A stretch of DNA of 6,184 nt from NCBI GenBank assembly GCA_035310015.1, contig DATGEO010000029.1, positions 1 through 6,184 on the forward strand. The letters are read 5' to 3'. The DNA comes from DATGEO01 sp035310015 (GTDB lineage Bacteria > Chloroflexota > Dormibacteria > Dormibacterales > Dormibacteraceae). The first letter of the stretch is position 1, and every line of letters begins with the position of its first letter. Below are positions 1 through 5,697 of the stretch, piece after piece. The notes under the pieces were generated by a model. The model was not told where the DNA came from. It was given only the letters and a program-made list of their open reading frames with translations, and made no database searches. Both the position numbers and the translations under genes were made by a program.

Positions 1-1
1 C

Positions 2-400
2 GGCGCGCATCCCGGTCCGAGGCCGGCGCACGACATGGGCATCTGGCTCGGGGCGTACAGGCCGCGGATGCTGTCGCTCATCGGCCGCCTCGCCGGCGGC
101 TGGGTGCCGTCGCTGGGCTATGTGAAGCCGCCCGACCTCACCGCGGGCAACGAGCGCATCGACGAGGCGGCGCGCGGGGCGGGTCGCGACCCGAAAGCGA
201 TTCGCCGCGTGCTCAACGTCGGCCTCTACCCGGACGACGAGACCGTCGACGTCCTGGTCGAGCTCGCCACGGAGCACGGCATGGACACGTTCATGCTCCC
301 TGAGGACGGCGAGGATCCACGCACTCATCTGCGCAAGTTCGTGGACGACGTGATCCCTCGCGTCCGCGATCGCGTCGCCGGGATTCGTGGATCACGCTGA
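2..400 (+). CDS. LLM-class flavin/F420-dependent oxidoreductase, C-terminal part (5' end outside window)
   Basis: The frame is open from base 2, so the gene starts upstream of the window; about 132 C-terminal residues are present, ending at TGA 398-400. The first residues read GPRPAHDMGIWLGAYRPRML, followed by IGRLAGGWVPSLGY. This is the conserved stretch of luciferase-like monooxygenases and F420-dependent oxidoreductases in which the late strand and helix of the TIM barrel carry IWLGAYxPRML and GRLADGWxPS. The rest (AARGAGRDPKAIRRVLNV, then ELATEHGMDTFML, then FVDDVIPRVRDRV) fits the family's usual C-terminal helices. Such enzymes use reduced F420 or FMN to reduce or oxidise small substrates; the substrate cannot be read from this fragment. 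The ATG at 35 is internal, because conserved family sequence continues upstream of it. The 3' end overlaps the next gene by 14 bp, which suggests translational coupling. Choice of F420 over FMN is inferred from the lineage. Confidence 0.85.
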   Translation, partial: GAHPGPRPAHDMGIWLGAYRPRMLSLIGRLAGGWVPSLGYVKPPDLTAGNERIDEAARGAGRDPKAIRRVLNVGLYPDDETVDVLVELATEHGMDTFMLPEDGEDPRTHLRKFVDDVIPRVRDRVAGIRGSR

Positions 401-896
401 CCTCGTCGGCCTGCTCGCGCCCGCGGTCACGACGCGCGGGGGACGGTGGGCTGACCTCGGGGCGGGCGAGGGCGCGTTCACGCTCGCGCTCGCGGACCTG
501 CTCGGGGCGGGCGCCCACATCATCGCGGTCGACAAGGACGCCCGCGCTCTTCGGGCGATCGGCCACGGCGTGGAGACGCGGGTCGCCGACTTCACCAGGC
601 CGCTTGACCTGCGCGACCTCGACGGAGTCGTGATGGCGAACTCGCTGCACTTCGTGCGCCACAAGCCGCCGGTGCTGGCGGCGGTGCGCGCGATGCTCAA
701 GCCGGGCGCGCCGCTGATCGTGGTCGAGTACTCCACCGACCGCGGCAACCCATGGGTCCCGCACCCGTTCTCGTTCGAGACGTGGAAGCGGCTCGCGGCG
801 GAAGCAGGGCTGGAGGGTACGGCCCTGGTCGCAACCGTACCCTCCCGCTACTTCGGAGCGATGTACTCGGCGGTCTCTAAAAGACCTGCGAGGTAG
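387..896 (+). CDS. Class I SAM-dependent methyltransferase (UbiE/ArsM-like fold)
   Basis: This 169-residue cytosolic protein starts at GTG 387, inside the end of the oxidoreductase gene, and stops at TAG 894-896. Motif I, the SAM-binding glycine loop, is WADLGAGEGAF at residues 21-31. The acidic residue that holds the SAM ribose is D49 in AVDKDARAL. VADF at 67-70 fits motif II, GVVMANSLHF at 80-89 fits the post-motif strand and helix, and LKPGAPLIVVEYS at 104-116 is the typical strand 5 region. The start is supported because DHADLVGLL at once precedes motif I with the normal family spacing. The protein is short for the fold, having only a small C-terminal part after strand 5, and the acceptor is unknown. 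No strong Shine-Dalgarno is visible, so coupling to the upstream stop is likely. The last 20 bp overlap the convergent minus-strand gene. Confidence 0.88.
   Translation: MDHADLVGLLAPAVTTRGGRWADLGAGEGAFTLALADLLGAGAHIIAVDKDARALRAIGHGVETRVADFTRPLDLRDLDGVVMANSLHFVRHKPPVLAAVRAMLKPGAPLIVVEYSTDRGNPWVPHPFSFETWKRLAAEAGLEGTALVATVPSRYFGAMYSAVSKRPAR
812..845. repeat. Perfect 11-bp inverted repeat (stem-loop) inside the methyltransferase gene
   Basis: GGAGGGTACGG at 812-822 is the exact reverse complement of CCGTACCCTCC at 835-845, separated by a 12-nt loop. It lies about 50 bp before the methyltransferase stop and 32 bp past the stop of the convergent minus-strand gene. No T-run follows on either strand. 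It could be a T-less terminator for the minus-strand transcript, or a chance stem in coding DNA. Confidence 0.5.
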
Positions 897-1305
897 ACGT
901 CGACGGCCGCGACGGCTCGCCCTGCCCGTGGCGCCGGCGCCAGCGCCAGCGCCGCCCGATCATCATCCGGCCGCCACCGGAGCCGCGTCCGCCGCCCGGG
1001 GTGAACCGCTTGGTGACGCCGCCCAGCTTCGCGCCCCACGTGACGTACTCGTGGAATCGCTCCTCGGCCTCCTGGGCTATGCCGATGCGCTCGCCGCGGG
1101 TCTCCTCGCGAAAGCGCGCGATCCGGCCCGCGGCCGCGCCGTCCTTCTCCTCGGAGCTCGAGGTCTCGGGGAGGCTCGACTCGGGCAGCGCCCCCACGAC
1201 GACGATCTGGTCGTCCTCGACCGTCACGTCCACTCCCGCGAACCAGCCGTCCGGGAGCCTTCCGGCAAACCAACCTTTGATCGCTGCGAACTTTTTCTCG
1301 TCCAT
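877..1305 (-). CDS. Hypothetical protein with acidic N-terminal domain and basic, glycine/arginine-rich tail
   Basis: This 142-residue protein starts at ATG 1305-1303 and stops at TAG 879-877. I do not recognise it with a defined function. The N-terminal part, MDEKKFAAIKGWFAGRLPDG and following, with VTVEDDQIVVVGALPE at 28-42, looks like a small folded domain with a charged helix and a beta hairpin. The segment GRIARFREETRGERIGIAQEAEERF (60-84) is a strongly charged amphipathic helix, and VTWGAKLGG follows. From about residue 101 the composition changes to Gly/Arg-rich (GGGRGSGGGRMM, RRWRWRRRH) and then Ser/Thr/Pro, probably disordered. No signal peptide or membrane span is seen. I vaguely recall similar N-terminal sequence in uncharacterised actinobacterial proteins, but could not check this. 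The frame stays open to 1752 upstream, but that part is antisense to the ABC gene and is not coding. There is no Shine-Dalgarno; a -10-like box lies 7 nt upstream. Confidence 0.72.
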   Translation of the reverse strand: MDEKKFAAIKGWFAGRLPDGWFAGVDVTVEDDQIVVVGALPESSLPETSSSEEKDGAAAGRIARFREETRGERIGIAQEAEERFHEYVTWGAKLGGVTKRFTPGGGRGSGGGRMMIGRRWRWRRRHGQGEPSRPSTSTSQVF

Positions 1306-1312
1306 GGAATCG

Positions 1313-1341
1313 ACGATAGTGATTACAGGATTACATTGCAA
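1313..1341 (-). promoter_or_regulatory. Candidate leaderless promoter of the minus-strand hypothetical gene
   Basis: Read on the minus strand, TTGCAA (1341-1336) and TATCGT (1318-1313) are separated by exactly 17 nt and lie 7 nt before the ATG. This matches TTGACA/TATAAT at 4 of 6 positions each. With no Shine-Dalgarno present, transcription starting at or within a few bases of the ATG is the simplest reading. The spacer contains the GATTACA direct repeat. Confidence 0.5.
1321..1335. repeat. Direct repeat GATTACA x2 (8-bp period) between divergent genes
   Basis: GATTACA occurs at 1321-1327 and again at 1329-1335, separated by one G, in the only AT-rich part of the divergent gap. It sits inside the spacer of the minus-strand promoter candidate and about 50 bp before the ABC exporter start. 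It could therefore be an operator for one or both genes. No regulator gene is present in the window to pair with it. Confidence 0.4.
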
Positions 1342-1383
1342 GTGGACAGCCGAAATGAGTTCGAGCGGTAAGCTCCTAAGCCC

Positions 1384-3486
1384 ATGGGAATGATGCCGCC
1401 CGGCGGACACGGGCCCCTGATCTGGTGGGGCGGGATGGGCCGGCGCCGGCGCAATCCCGACTCGGGTCCGGCCAACAGCGGGCTGACGGGCGATCCCACG
1501 CTCGAGCCGCCGCAGCAGCCGGAAGGTCCCAAAGATCTCCGCGGCCGCTGGGAGAGCCTGAAGCAGTCGGTCGCGGGCACGACCGCGGCGCTTCCGCAGG
1601 TCCTGCGACTGGTTTGGGAGGCCAGCCGGCCCACCACCGTCGCGCTCTTCATCACGACCGCGCTCGCCGGCCTCGTGCCGGTGATCTCGGCCGCCATCTC
1701 GATGATGCTGATCAACGCCGTCGTCCAGGGCCTGACGATCCACGTGGCCCACCGGGCGGACCGAATCGCCCTGAACGGGCTGGGCGTCCCCTGGCTGCCC
1801 GGAATCCTGTTCGGCAGCGTGAACATGATCGTCTTCATCGCGGTGCTGCAGCTCGTGGTCTTCGCCGCCAGCGCGCTGCTGAACACGCTGCGAAACATCA
1901 GCCAGCAGCTGCTGCAGAACTCGGTCTCGATGCGCATCCAGCTGATGGTCATGGAGAAGGCCGCATCGCTCGACCTGCCGTTCTACGAGGACCCGGCGTC
2001 GTACGACCTGCTGCGCCGCGCGCAGAACGACTCGATCAACCGTCCGGTGCTGATGATCGCAACGGTGTTCGGTCTCTTCCAGACCATCCTCACCTTCATC
2101 ACCATGATCGGCGCGCTCGTCGTGATCAGCCCGCTGCTGGCGGCGCTGGCGCTGGTGTCGCCGGTCCCCGCGTTCATCGCCGACACGCGCTATGGCTGGC
2201 GCGGGTACAACATCGCGCGCTGGGGCTCGCGTCTGCTGCGCCGGATGAACTACATGGTCACGCTCGTAACGACCGACTCCTTTGCCAAAGAGGTGAAGCT
2301 CTTCGGGCTGGGCGACTACTTCATCGAGCGCTACCGCTTGATCGCCGACGCCTTCTACGAAAGCCAGCGCTCACAGGTAGTGCGCCGCTACATGACCGGC
2401 TTTGCGCTCGGCAACATCAGCACGGTCATCACCACCATCACGTACGTGTACGTGGCGCTGCTGGCCATCGTCGGCCGGCTGACGATCGGTCACCTCAGCT
2501 TCTACACGCAGGCCGCGACGTCGGTGCAGAACTCGATCCAGAGCATCCTCAGCGGCTTCTCCGGGATGTACGAGCACAACCTGTATCTGAACAATCTCTT
2601 CGAGCTCATGGCCAGGGAGCCGACCATGAACGTCTCGTCGAACCCGACGCCGGTGCCTCAGCCGCTGGCCGGCGAGATCCGGTTCGAGAACGTCACCTTT
2701 GCCTACCCCGGCGCGAATTCGAATGCGCTGACCGACCTCTCGTTCACGGTCAAGGCGGGCGAGACCATCGCCATCGTCGGCCGCAACGGAGCGGGCAAGA
2801 CCACGCTCTTCAAGCTCATCTGCCGGCTCTACGACCCGAACCAAGGGGGAATCCTCATCGACGGGATCGACCTGCGCGACTTCGAGCCGCACGAGGTGCG
2901 CCGGCAGATCGGCGCGATGTTCCAGGACTACGTGGACTACCAGGCGACCGCCGCCGAGAACATCGGGCTCGGCAACGTGCCGGAGATCGCTGACCGCGAG
3001 GCCGTCGTCAGCGCCAGCAAGCAGGCGGGCTCTGACGACCTGATCGCCAAGCTGCCGGCGGGTTATGACACGGCCCTCGGCAAGTGGTTCGACGCGGGCG
3101 TCAACCTGTCCGGCGGTGAGTGGCAGAAGGTGGCTCTCGCGCGCTCCTTCATGCGCCAGGACGCGAAGATCCTGCTGCTCGACGAGCCGACCTCGGCGCT
3201 CGACGCGCAGGCCGAGTACGACCTGTTCGAGCGGCTGCGCACGCTCACTCACGGGCGCACGGCCGTGTACATCTCGCACCGCTTCTCGACCGTGCGTCGC
3301 GCCGACCGGATCGTCTTCCTCGAGCACGGGCGCCTCGTGGAGGAAGGTACGCACGAACAGTTGATGGCTTTGGGCGGCCGGTATGCGAGGCTCTTCCGGA
3401 TGCAGGCGTCGGCCTACACCGGTGAGGAGATCGAGCCCGAGGCGGAGCCCGAACAGGTGCAGACGACAACCGCTCGACCAGCCTGA
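1384..3486 (+). CDS. ABC transporter ATP-binding protein/permease (type IV exporter half-transporter)
   Basis: This 700-residue protein fuses a membrane domain to an ATPase domain. It would work as a dimer in the inner membrane, using ATP to export or flip a lipophilic or peptide substrate. By eye the membrane domain spans about residues 82-392, with hydrophobic segments near 86-112, 140-167, 222-245, 247-266, 340-362 and a weaker sixth near 370-392. The nucleotide-binding domain begins near 431. It has an A-loop tyrosine Y441 (VTFAYP), Walker A GRNGAGKTT 466-474 with K472, Q-loop Q514, signature LSGGEWQK 575-582, Walker B ILLLDEP 596-602 with catalytic E601, D-loop SALD 604-607 and switch H632. 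All key residues are intact, so it should be active. A 60-80 residue polar, Pro/Gly/Arg-rich extension precedes the first span. ATG 1384 is the longest start; ATG 1390 and 1393 are close alternatives, and only weak Shine-Dalgarno is visible. Substrate is unknown. Confidence 0.95.
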   Translation: MGMMPPGGHGPLIWWGGMGRRRRNPDSGPANSGLTGDPTLEPPQQPEGPKDLRGRWESLKQSVAGTTAALPQVLRLVWEASRPTTVALFITTALAGLVPVISAAISMMLINAVVQGLTIHVAHRADRIALNGLGVPWLPGILFGSVNMIVFIAVLQLVVFAASALLNTLRNISQQLLQNSVSMRIQLMVMEKAASLDLPFYEDPASYDLLRRAQNDSINRPVLMIATVFGLFQTILTFITMIGALVVISPLLAALALVSPVPAFIADTRYGWRGYNIARWGSRLLRRMNYMVTLVTTDSFAKEVKLFGLGDYFIERYRLIADAFYESQRSQVVRRYMTGFALGNISTVITTITYVYVALLAIVGRLTIGHLSFYTQAATSVQNSIQSILSGFSGMYEHNLYLNNLFELMAREPTMNVSSNPTPVPQPLAGEIRFENVTFAYPGANSNALTDLSFTVKAGETIAIVGRNGAGKTTLFKLICRLYDPNQGGILIDGIDLRDFEPHEVRRQIGAMFQDYVDYQATAAENIGLGNVPEIADREAVVSASKQAGSDDLIAKLPAGYDTALGKWFDAGVNLSGGEWQKVALARSFMRQDAKILLLDEPTSALDAQAEYDLFERLRTLTHGRTAVYISHRFSTVRRADRIVFLEHGRLVEEGTHEQLMALGGRYARLFRMQASAYTGEEIEPEAEPEQVQTTTARPA

Positions 3487-3498
3487 AACCGAAATGCT

Positions 3499-3573
3499 CC
3501 CCTCTCCCGCCGGCGGGCGAGGGTTAGGGTGAGGGCTCTGACGCAAGCGGGAGAGGGCGGGGTGAGGGCTCTG
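3499..3573. repeat. REP-like palindromic element with tandem G-rich units
   Basis: A C-rich arm, CCCTCTCCCGC at 3500-3510, has two possible partners. One is an 11/12 match right beside it (3512-3523). The other is a perfect 11-bp match further on, GCGGGAGAGGG at 3547-3557. The right part is a tandem repeat: 3514-3540 and 3548-3573 share CGGG..AGGG..GGGTGAGGGCTCTG. From memory, sequences of the type CCCTCTCCCG...AGGGTTAGGGTGAGGG are widespread intergenic repeats in high-GC bacteria. It fills the gap after the ABC gene and runs into the start of the glycosyltransferase gene. Confidence 0.75.
3515..3568 (+). other. Two tandem G-quadruplex motifs around the glycosyltransferase start
   Basis: Positions 3515-3535 read G3-CGA-G3-TTA-G3-TGA-G3, a canonical four-tract motif with three 3-nt loops. 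Positions 3549-3568 read G3-AGA-G3-C-G4-TGA-G3, a second one. The second includes the purine-rich ribosome-binding region and the GTG at 3562. Both lie on the sense strand and so would be in the mRNA. Whether they fold is not shown by sequence alone. Confidence 0.55.
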
Positions 3574-4878
3574 GGACTCGCGCTTGGCGTGGCCACCGCG
3601 GCCGCGTACCTGATCGGTTCCGGCCGCGTCTTTGGCTACGACTCGGCGGTCACCTTCGCCAACTTCATCGCCACGCCCTCGCTGCTCGATGCGTTCGCCG
3701 TCCACGCGCAGCAGCCGACGATCCCGCTCGCGCAGATCGCCGGCAACGACCACGTCCTCGTCTCACTGATCGGCCATCTCATCTACTCGCTCACCGGCTC
3801 GCGCAGCGAGGTGGTTTACCGCCTGGTTCCCGCGCTGGCCGCGGGCGGCACGGTGGGCGTGGGGGCCACCGCGCTGGCGCAGAGATTCGGGGTGCTGGCC
3901 GGCGCGAGCGCCGCCGTCTACATCGCGACCAACCCTATGTTCGTCGAGAACAGCCGCGACGTCCGCGGCTACAGCCTGGCCGCGCTGTGCGGTCTGCTCG
4001 CGACCGTCTTCTTCTTCGGGCCGAGGACGCGATGGAGGCTCGTCCTTTACGGGACGCTGCTCGGGCTCGCGATCGCGGCCCACGCCTACGCGGGCCTGGT
4101 GCTCGTGGCGCACGTCATCTGGGTGCTGGTCCGGCGTTCGTGGCCGGAGTTCCGACAGCTGCTTCCGGCCTGGGTGCTTGCGAGCCTCGTCGCGGTCGCG
4201 GCCAACGGCTACATCCTCTGGATCGACGTCACGCAGCACGGCTTCCTGCCCAAGGTCTACGACCCCGGTTTCCCGCGCGACCTGCTGTTCTACCTGCTCG
4301 GCGCCCCGTCGCTGCTCGCGCTGGGCCTTTGGCTGAGCGCGGCCGGCCTGGGCCTGTGGGCCGTGCGTCGCGAGCCGCTCGTGTGGGCCACGGTCGCCGT
4401 GGTCGTGGTCGCGGCGGCCGCACTGTGGCTGGTGGTGCAGCCCTACTACCTCTATCCGCGGTTCTTCATGGTCGCGGTGCCGGCCGCCGCCTACCTGCTC
4501 GCCGCCGCCGTCAAGCGCTGGAAGGTGCTGGCGCCGGTCGTGCTGCTCGGCGGCATCGCCGGCGCGTTCGTGGCGGTGCCGAACTACACCGCCGACCCGC
4601 TGGCCCTGCGCCAGGCCGCGGCGATCGTCCAGAGCTCGAGCGCGGCGGGGCAGAGGGTCTGCGTGATCCACAGCGACGAGCAGGTGCTCGGCGCCTACGC
4701 CGCCGGCGGTTTCACCGTCGTGACCTCAGCCGAACAGCTGCAGTCGTGCGACGTCGTCGTGGTGGTGAGCTGGGGCGTCGTCATCCCGCTGCGCGACGAG
4801 GCCGCGCGCGAGCTCACGAAAGCCAGGCAGGTCCCGGCCGTCTATCCGACGGTCGTGCTGGAGCGCCCTACCCCCTGA
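3562..4878 (+). CDS. GT-C family polytopic membrane glycosyltransferase (ArnT/PMT-like)
   Basis: This 438-residue protein probably transfers a sugar from a polyprenyl-phosphate donor on the outer face of the cytoplasmic membrane. The N-terminus is a short R-containing segment and a first span (4-20). GYDSAVTFANF follows, where D27 matches the catalytic acidic residue in the first outer loop of GT-C enzymes. GNDHVLVSLIGHLIYSLTGS with EVVYRLVPALAAG (61-95) and NSRDVRGYSLAALCGLLA (130-147) match the family pattern N.H.L.SLL...RLP and ARGYAL. About ten hydrophobic spans run to residue 338. A soluble tail of about 100 residues follows, with strands VCVIHS and CDVVVVVSWGV. GTG 3562 was chosen because GGGAGAGGG lies 4 nt upstream and the hydrophobic segment begins at once. 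GTG 3529, in frame, is an alternative that adds 11 repeat-encoded residues, and GTG 3589 is another. Acceptor is unknown. The gene follows the ABC exporter by 75 bp, possibly in the same transcript. Confidence 0.82.
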   Translation: MRALGLALGVATAAAYLIGSGRVFGYDSAVTFANFIATPSLLDAFAVHAQQPTIPLAQIAGNDHVLVSLIGHLIYSLTGSRSEVVYRLVPALAAGGTVGVGATALAQRFGVLAGASAAVYIATNPMFVENSRDVRGYSLAALCGLLATVFFFGPRTRWRLVLYGTLLGLAIAAHAYAGLVLVAHVIWVLVRRSWPEFRQLLPAWVLASLVAVAANGYILWIDVTQHGFLPKVYDPGFPRDLLFYLLGAPSLLALGLWLSAAGLGLWAVRREPLVWATVAVVVVAAAALWLVVQPYYLYPRFFMVAVPAAAYLLAAAVKRWKVLAPVVLLGGIAGAFVAVPNYTADPLALRQAAAIVQSSSAAGQRVCVIHSDEQVLGAYAAGGFTVVTSAEQLQSCDVVVVVSWGVVIPLRDEAARELTKARQVPAVYPTVVLERPTP

Positions 4879-5103
4879 CGATCGGGACTAGAGCGAGGGG
4901 ATCGCGGTCGGCTGGAGGACGCGGACGGCCCGTCCGCGCATGCGGTCGCAGCGCCAGCAGAAGACGACTGCGTCAAGGCCTCCAGGCAGGATCCCGGGGA
5001 TCAGAACCTCTCTCTCCCGACGGTGGAAAATCCAACAGACGAAGAAACTCATCGAGCCGCCTGAAGTTAGCAGCCGCCAAACGATAATTCCCCGGCGGTC
5101 TTG
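4879..5103. other. Convergent non-coding region
   Basis: This gap lies between the 3' ends of the glycosyltransferase and pterin dehydratase genes. Besides the 4920-4938 palindrome it holds a second one, GATCCC/GGGATC around G4996 (4990-5002). It also holds a loose stem, CCGCC 5074-5078 with GGCGG 5094-5098 (15-nt loop), just past the dehydratase stop on the minus strand. Frames crossing it show no recognisable protein. Confidence 0.5.
4920..4938. terminator. Palindrome after the glycosyltransferase gene, possible T-less terminator
   Basis: CGCGGACGG (4920-4928) and CCGTCCGCG (4930-4938) are perfect 9-bp arms with a single central C, 41 nt after the TGA of the glycosyltransferase gene. A very GC-rich hairpin could form, but with almost no loop and no T-tract. 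It could instead be a protein-binding palindrome. Confidence 0.35.
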
Positions 5104-5457
5104 TTAAGACTTTGGTGATTCGGCCAGGTCGACCTTCGCGGCGAGGATGAAGTCGTTGGCGGTGAGCCCGCCGGCCGCGTGGGTCCAGAGCTGGACCGTG
5201 ACGTAGCCCCAGCCGACGAGGAGGTCGGGGTGGTGGCCTTCGGCCTCCGCGACCGGGGCGAGACGGTTGACGAAGTCGACGGCCGGCATGAAGCCCTTGA
5301 ACCGGAAGCGCCGGACAAGGACCTGGTGGCCTTCCTGCTCCTCGACCGTCCAGCCCGGATCGAGCTGGGCGAGCAGCTCCGGGACCTCTTTCGGGTCGAT
5401 CGGCGGCGTGCCCGGCGCGCACTTCTCGCACCGGCGCTCGGCGAGAGGACTTGCCAT
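5104..5457 (-). CDS. 4a-hydroxytetrahydrobiopterin dehydratase (pterin-4a-carbinolamine dehydratase)
   Basis: This 117-residue cytosolic enzyme (EC 4.2.1.96; family known as PCD/DCoH or PhhB) dehydrates 4a-hydroxytetrahydropterin to quinonoid dihydropterin, recycling the cofactor of aromatic amino acid hydroxylases. The family signature is complete: E71-x3-H75-H76-P77-x5-W83-x9-H93-x8-D102, within EAEGHHPDLLVGWGYVTVQL and the following THAAGGLTANDF. The paired histidines are the catalytic ones. The N-terminus has a CEKC pair (C10, C13) followed by GTPPI, also usual in bacterial members, and the length is typical. It starts at ATG 5457-5455 and stops at TAA 5106-5104. There is no Shine-Dalgarno; TACGAT on the minus strand (5469-5464) ends 6 nt before the ATG, suggesting a leaderless message. 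No aromatic hydroxylase gene is in the window, so the true substrate or a moonlighting role (some family members act in cofactor or RuBisCO-related functions) stays open. It is divergent from the tRNA genes. Confidence 0.95.
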   Translation of the reverse strand: MASPLAERRCEKCAPGTPPIDPKEVPELLAQLDPGWTVEEQEGHQVLVRRFRFKGFMPAVDFVNRLAPVAEAEGHHPDLLVGWGYVTVQLWTHAAGGLTANDFILAAKVDLAESPKS

Positions 5458-5463
5458 GGGACG

Positions 5464-5469
5464 ATCGTA
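5464..5469 (-). promoter_or_regulatory. Candidate -10 box of the pterin dehydratase gene (leaderless)
   Basis: TACGAT on the minus strand (a TAnnnT -10 form) ends 6 nt before the ATG at 5457. No convincing -35 is found at 16-18 nt upstream. The arrangement is the same as for the minus-strand hypothetical gene. Confidence 0.4.
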
Positions 5470-5477
5470 CGGCTGGG

Positions 5478-5483
5478 TAGAAT
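5478..5483 (+). promoter_or_regulatory. -10 box for the tRNA-Val/tRNA-Glu unit
   Basis: TAGAAT, one base from consensus TATAAT, ends 13 nt before the first base of tRNA-Val, which allows a start near 5490 and a short 5' leader. No good -35 is seen at standard spacing: TTGCCA at 5451-5456 is 21 nt away and lies over the divergent ATG. The 39-bp gap must serve both this unit and the dehydratase gene. Confidence 0.55.
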
Positions 5484-5496
5484 TGATTGCCCATTC

Positions 5497-5571
5497 GGGC
5501 GGCTAGCTCAGTGGGAGAGCGCTTGCCTCACACGCAAGAGGTCGTTGGTTCAAACCCAACGCCGCCCACCA
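5497..5571 (+). tRNA. tRNA-Val (anticodon CAC)
   Basis: The full cloverleaf folds. The acceptor stem pairs GGGCGGC (5497-5503) with GCCGCCC (5561-5567), and the D arm is GCTC/GAGC. The anticodon stem CTTGC/GCAAG encloses loop CTCACAC, with anticodon CAC at 5529-5531, which reads the valine codon GUG. The T arm GTTGG/CCAAC encloses TTCAAAC. Discriminator A5568 is followed by an encoded CCA (5569-5571). It is 14 nt upstream of tRNA-Glu and probably co-transcribed with it. Confidence 0.96.
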
Positions 5572-5585
5572 GCCGGTTACAGCGT

Positions 5586-5659
5586 GGCCCCGTCGTCTAG
5601 CGGCCTAGGACGCAGCCCTCTCAAGGCTGAGATCGCGGGTTCGAATCCCGCCGGGGCTA
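5586..5659 (+). tRNA. tRNA-Glu (anticodon CTC)
   Basis: The acceptor stem pairs GGCCCCG (5586-5592) with CGGGGCT (5652-5658), with a G1-U72 wobble at the end. The D arm is GTC/GAC. The anticodon stem CAGCC/GGCTG encloses CTCTCAA, with anticodon CTC at 5620-5622 reading GAG. The T arm GCGGG/CCCGC encloses TTCGAAT. Discriminator A5659 is followed by CTT, so CCA is not encoded, unlike in the neighbouring tRNA-Val, and must be added by the CCA enzyme. Confidence 0.96.
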
Positions 5660-5697
5660 CTTCTACTCCACGTTGCGCCTATGGTGTAGTAATCTGA

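Noticed and set aside
1306..1752. Upstream extension of the minus-strand hypothetical gene (frame open to 1752)
   Set aside because: It is antisense to the ABC exporter, shows low-complexity shadow composition, and crosses the divergent promoter region. Recognisable protein sequence starts at ATG 1305.
1425..2993. 522-residue plus-strand open frame
   Set aside because: It overlaps the ABC exporter in another frame and is an Arg/Ala/Gly/Pro-rich shadow without motifs.
3499..3573. CRISPR-like or rho-independent terminator reading of the repeat
   Set aside because: There are only two units with no spacers, and no T-tract follows the stems. A REP-like element explains it better.
2371..3753. 460-residue minus-strand open frame
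   Set aside because: Rich in R, E, V, H and G in the manner of an antisense shadow of high-GC coding DNA. It lies over the intact ABC ATPase domain and the repeat element.
3763..4671. 302-residue minus-strand frame and the 3987-5087 plus-strand frame
   Set aside because: Both are shadows of the membrane glycosyltransferase gene, with shadow-type composition and no domain signals.
5497..5659. tRNA pair as an integrase attachment site for an integrated element
   Set aside because: Both tRNAs are intact. No integrase gene and no repeated tRNA 3' end are visible, and the intron boundary is explained by retrohoming signals instead.
5179..5697. Plus-strand 172-residue frame
   Set aside because: It runs antisense through the pterin dehydratase and then through both tRNA genes.
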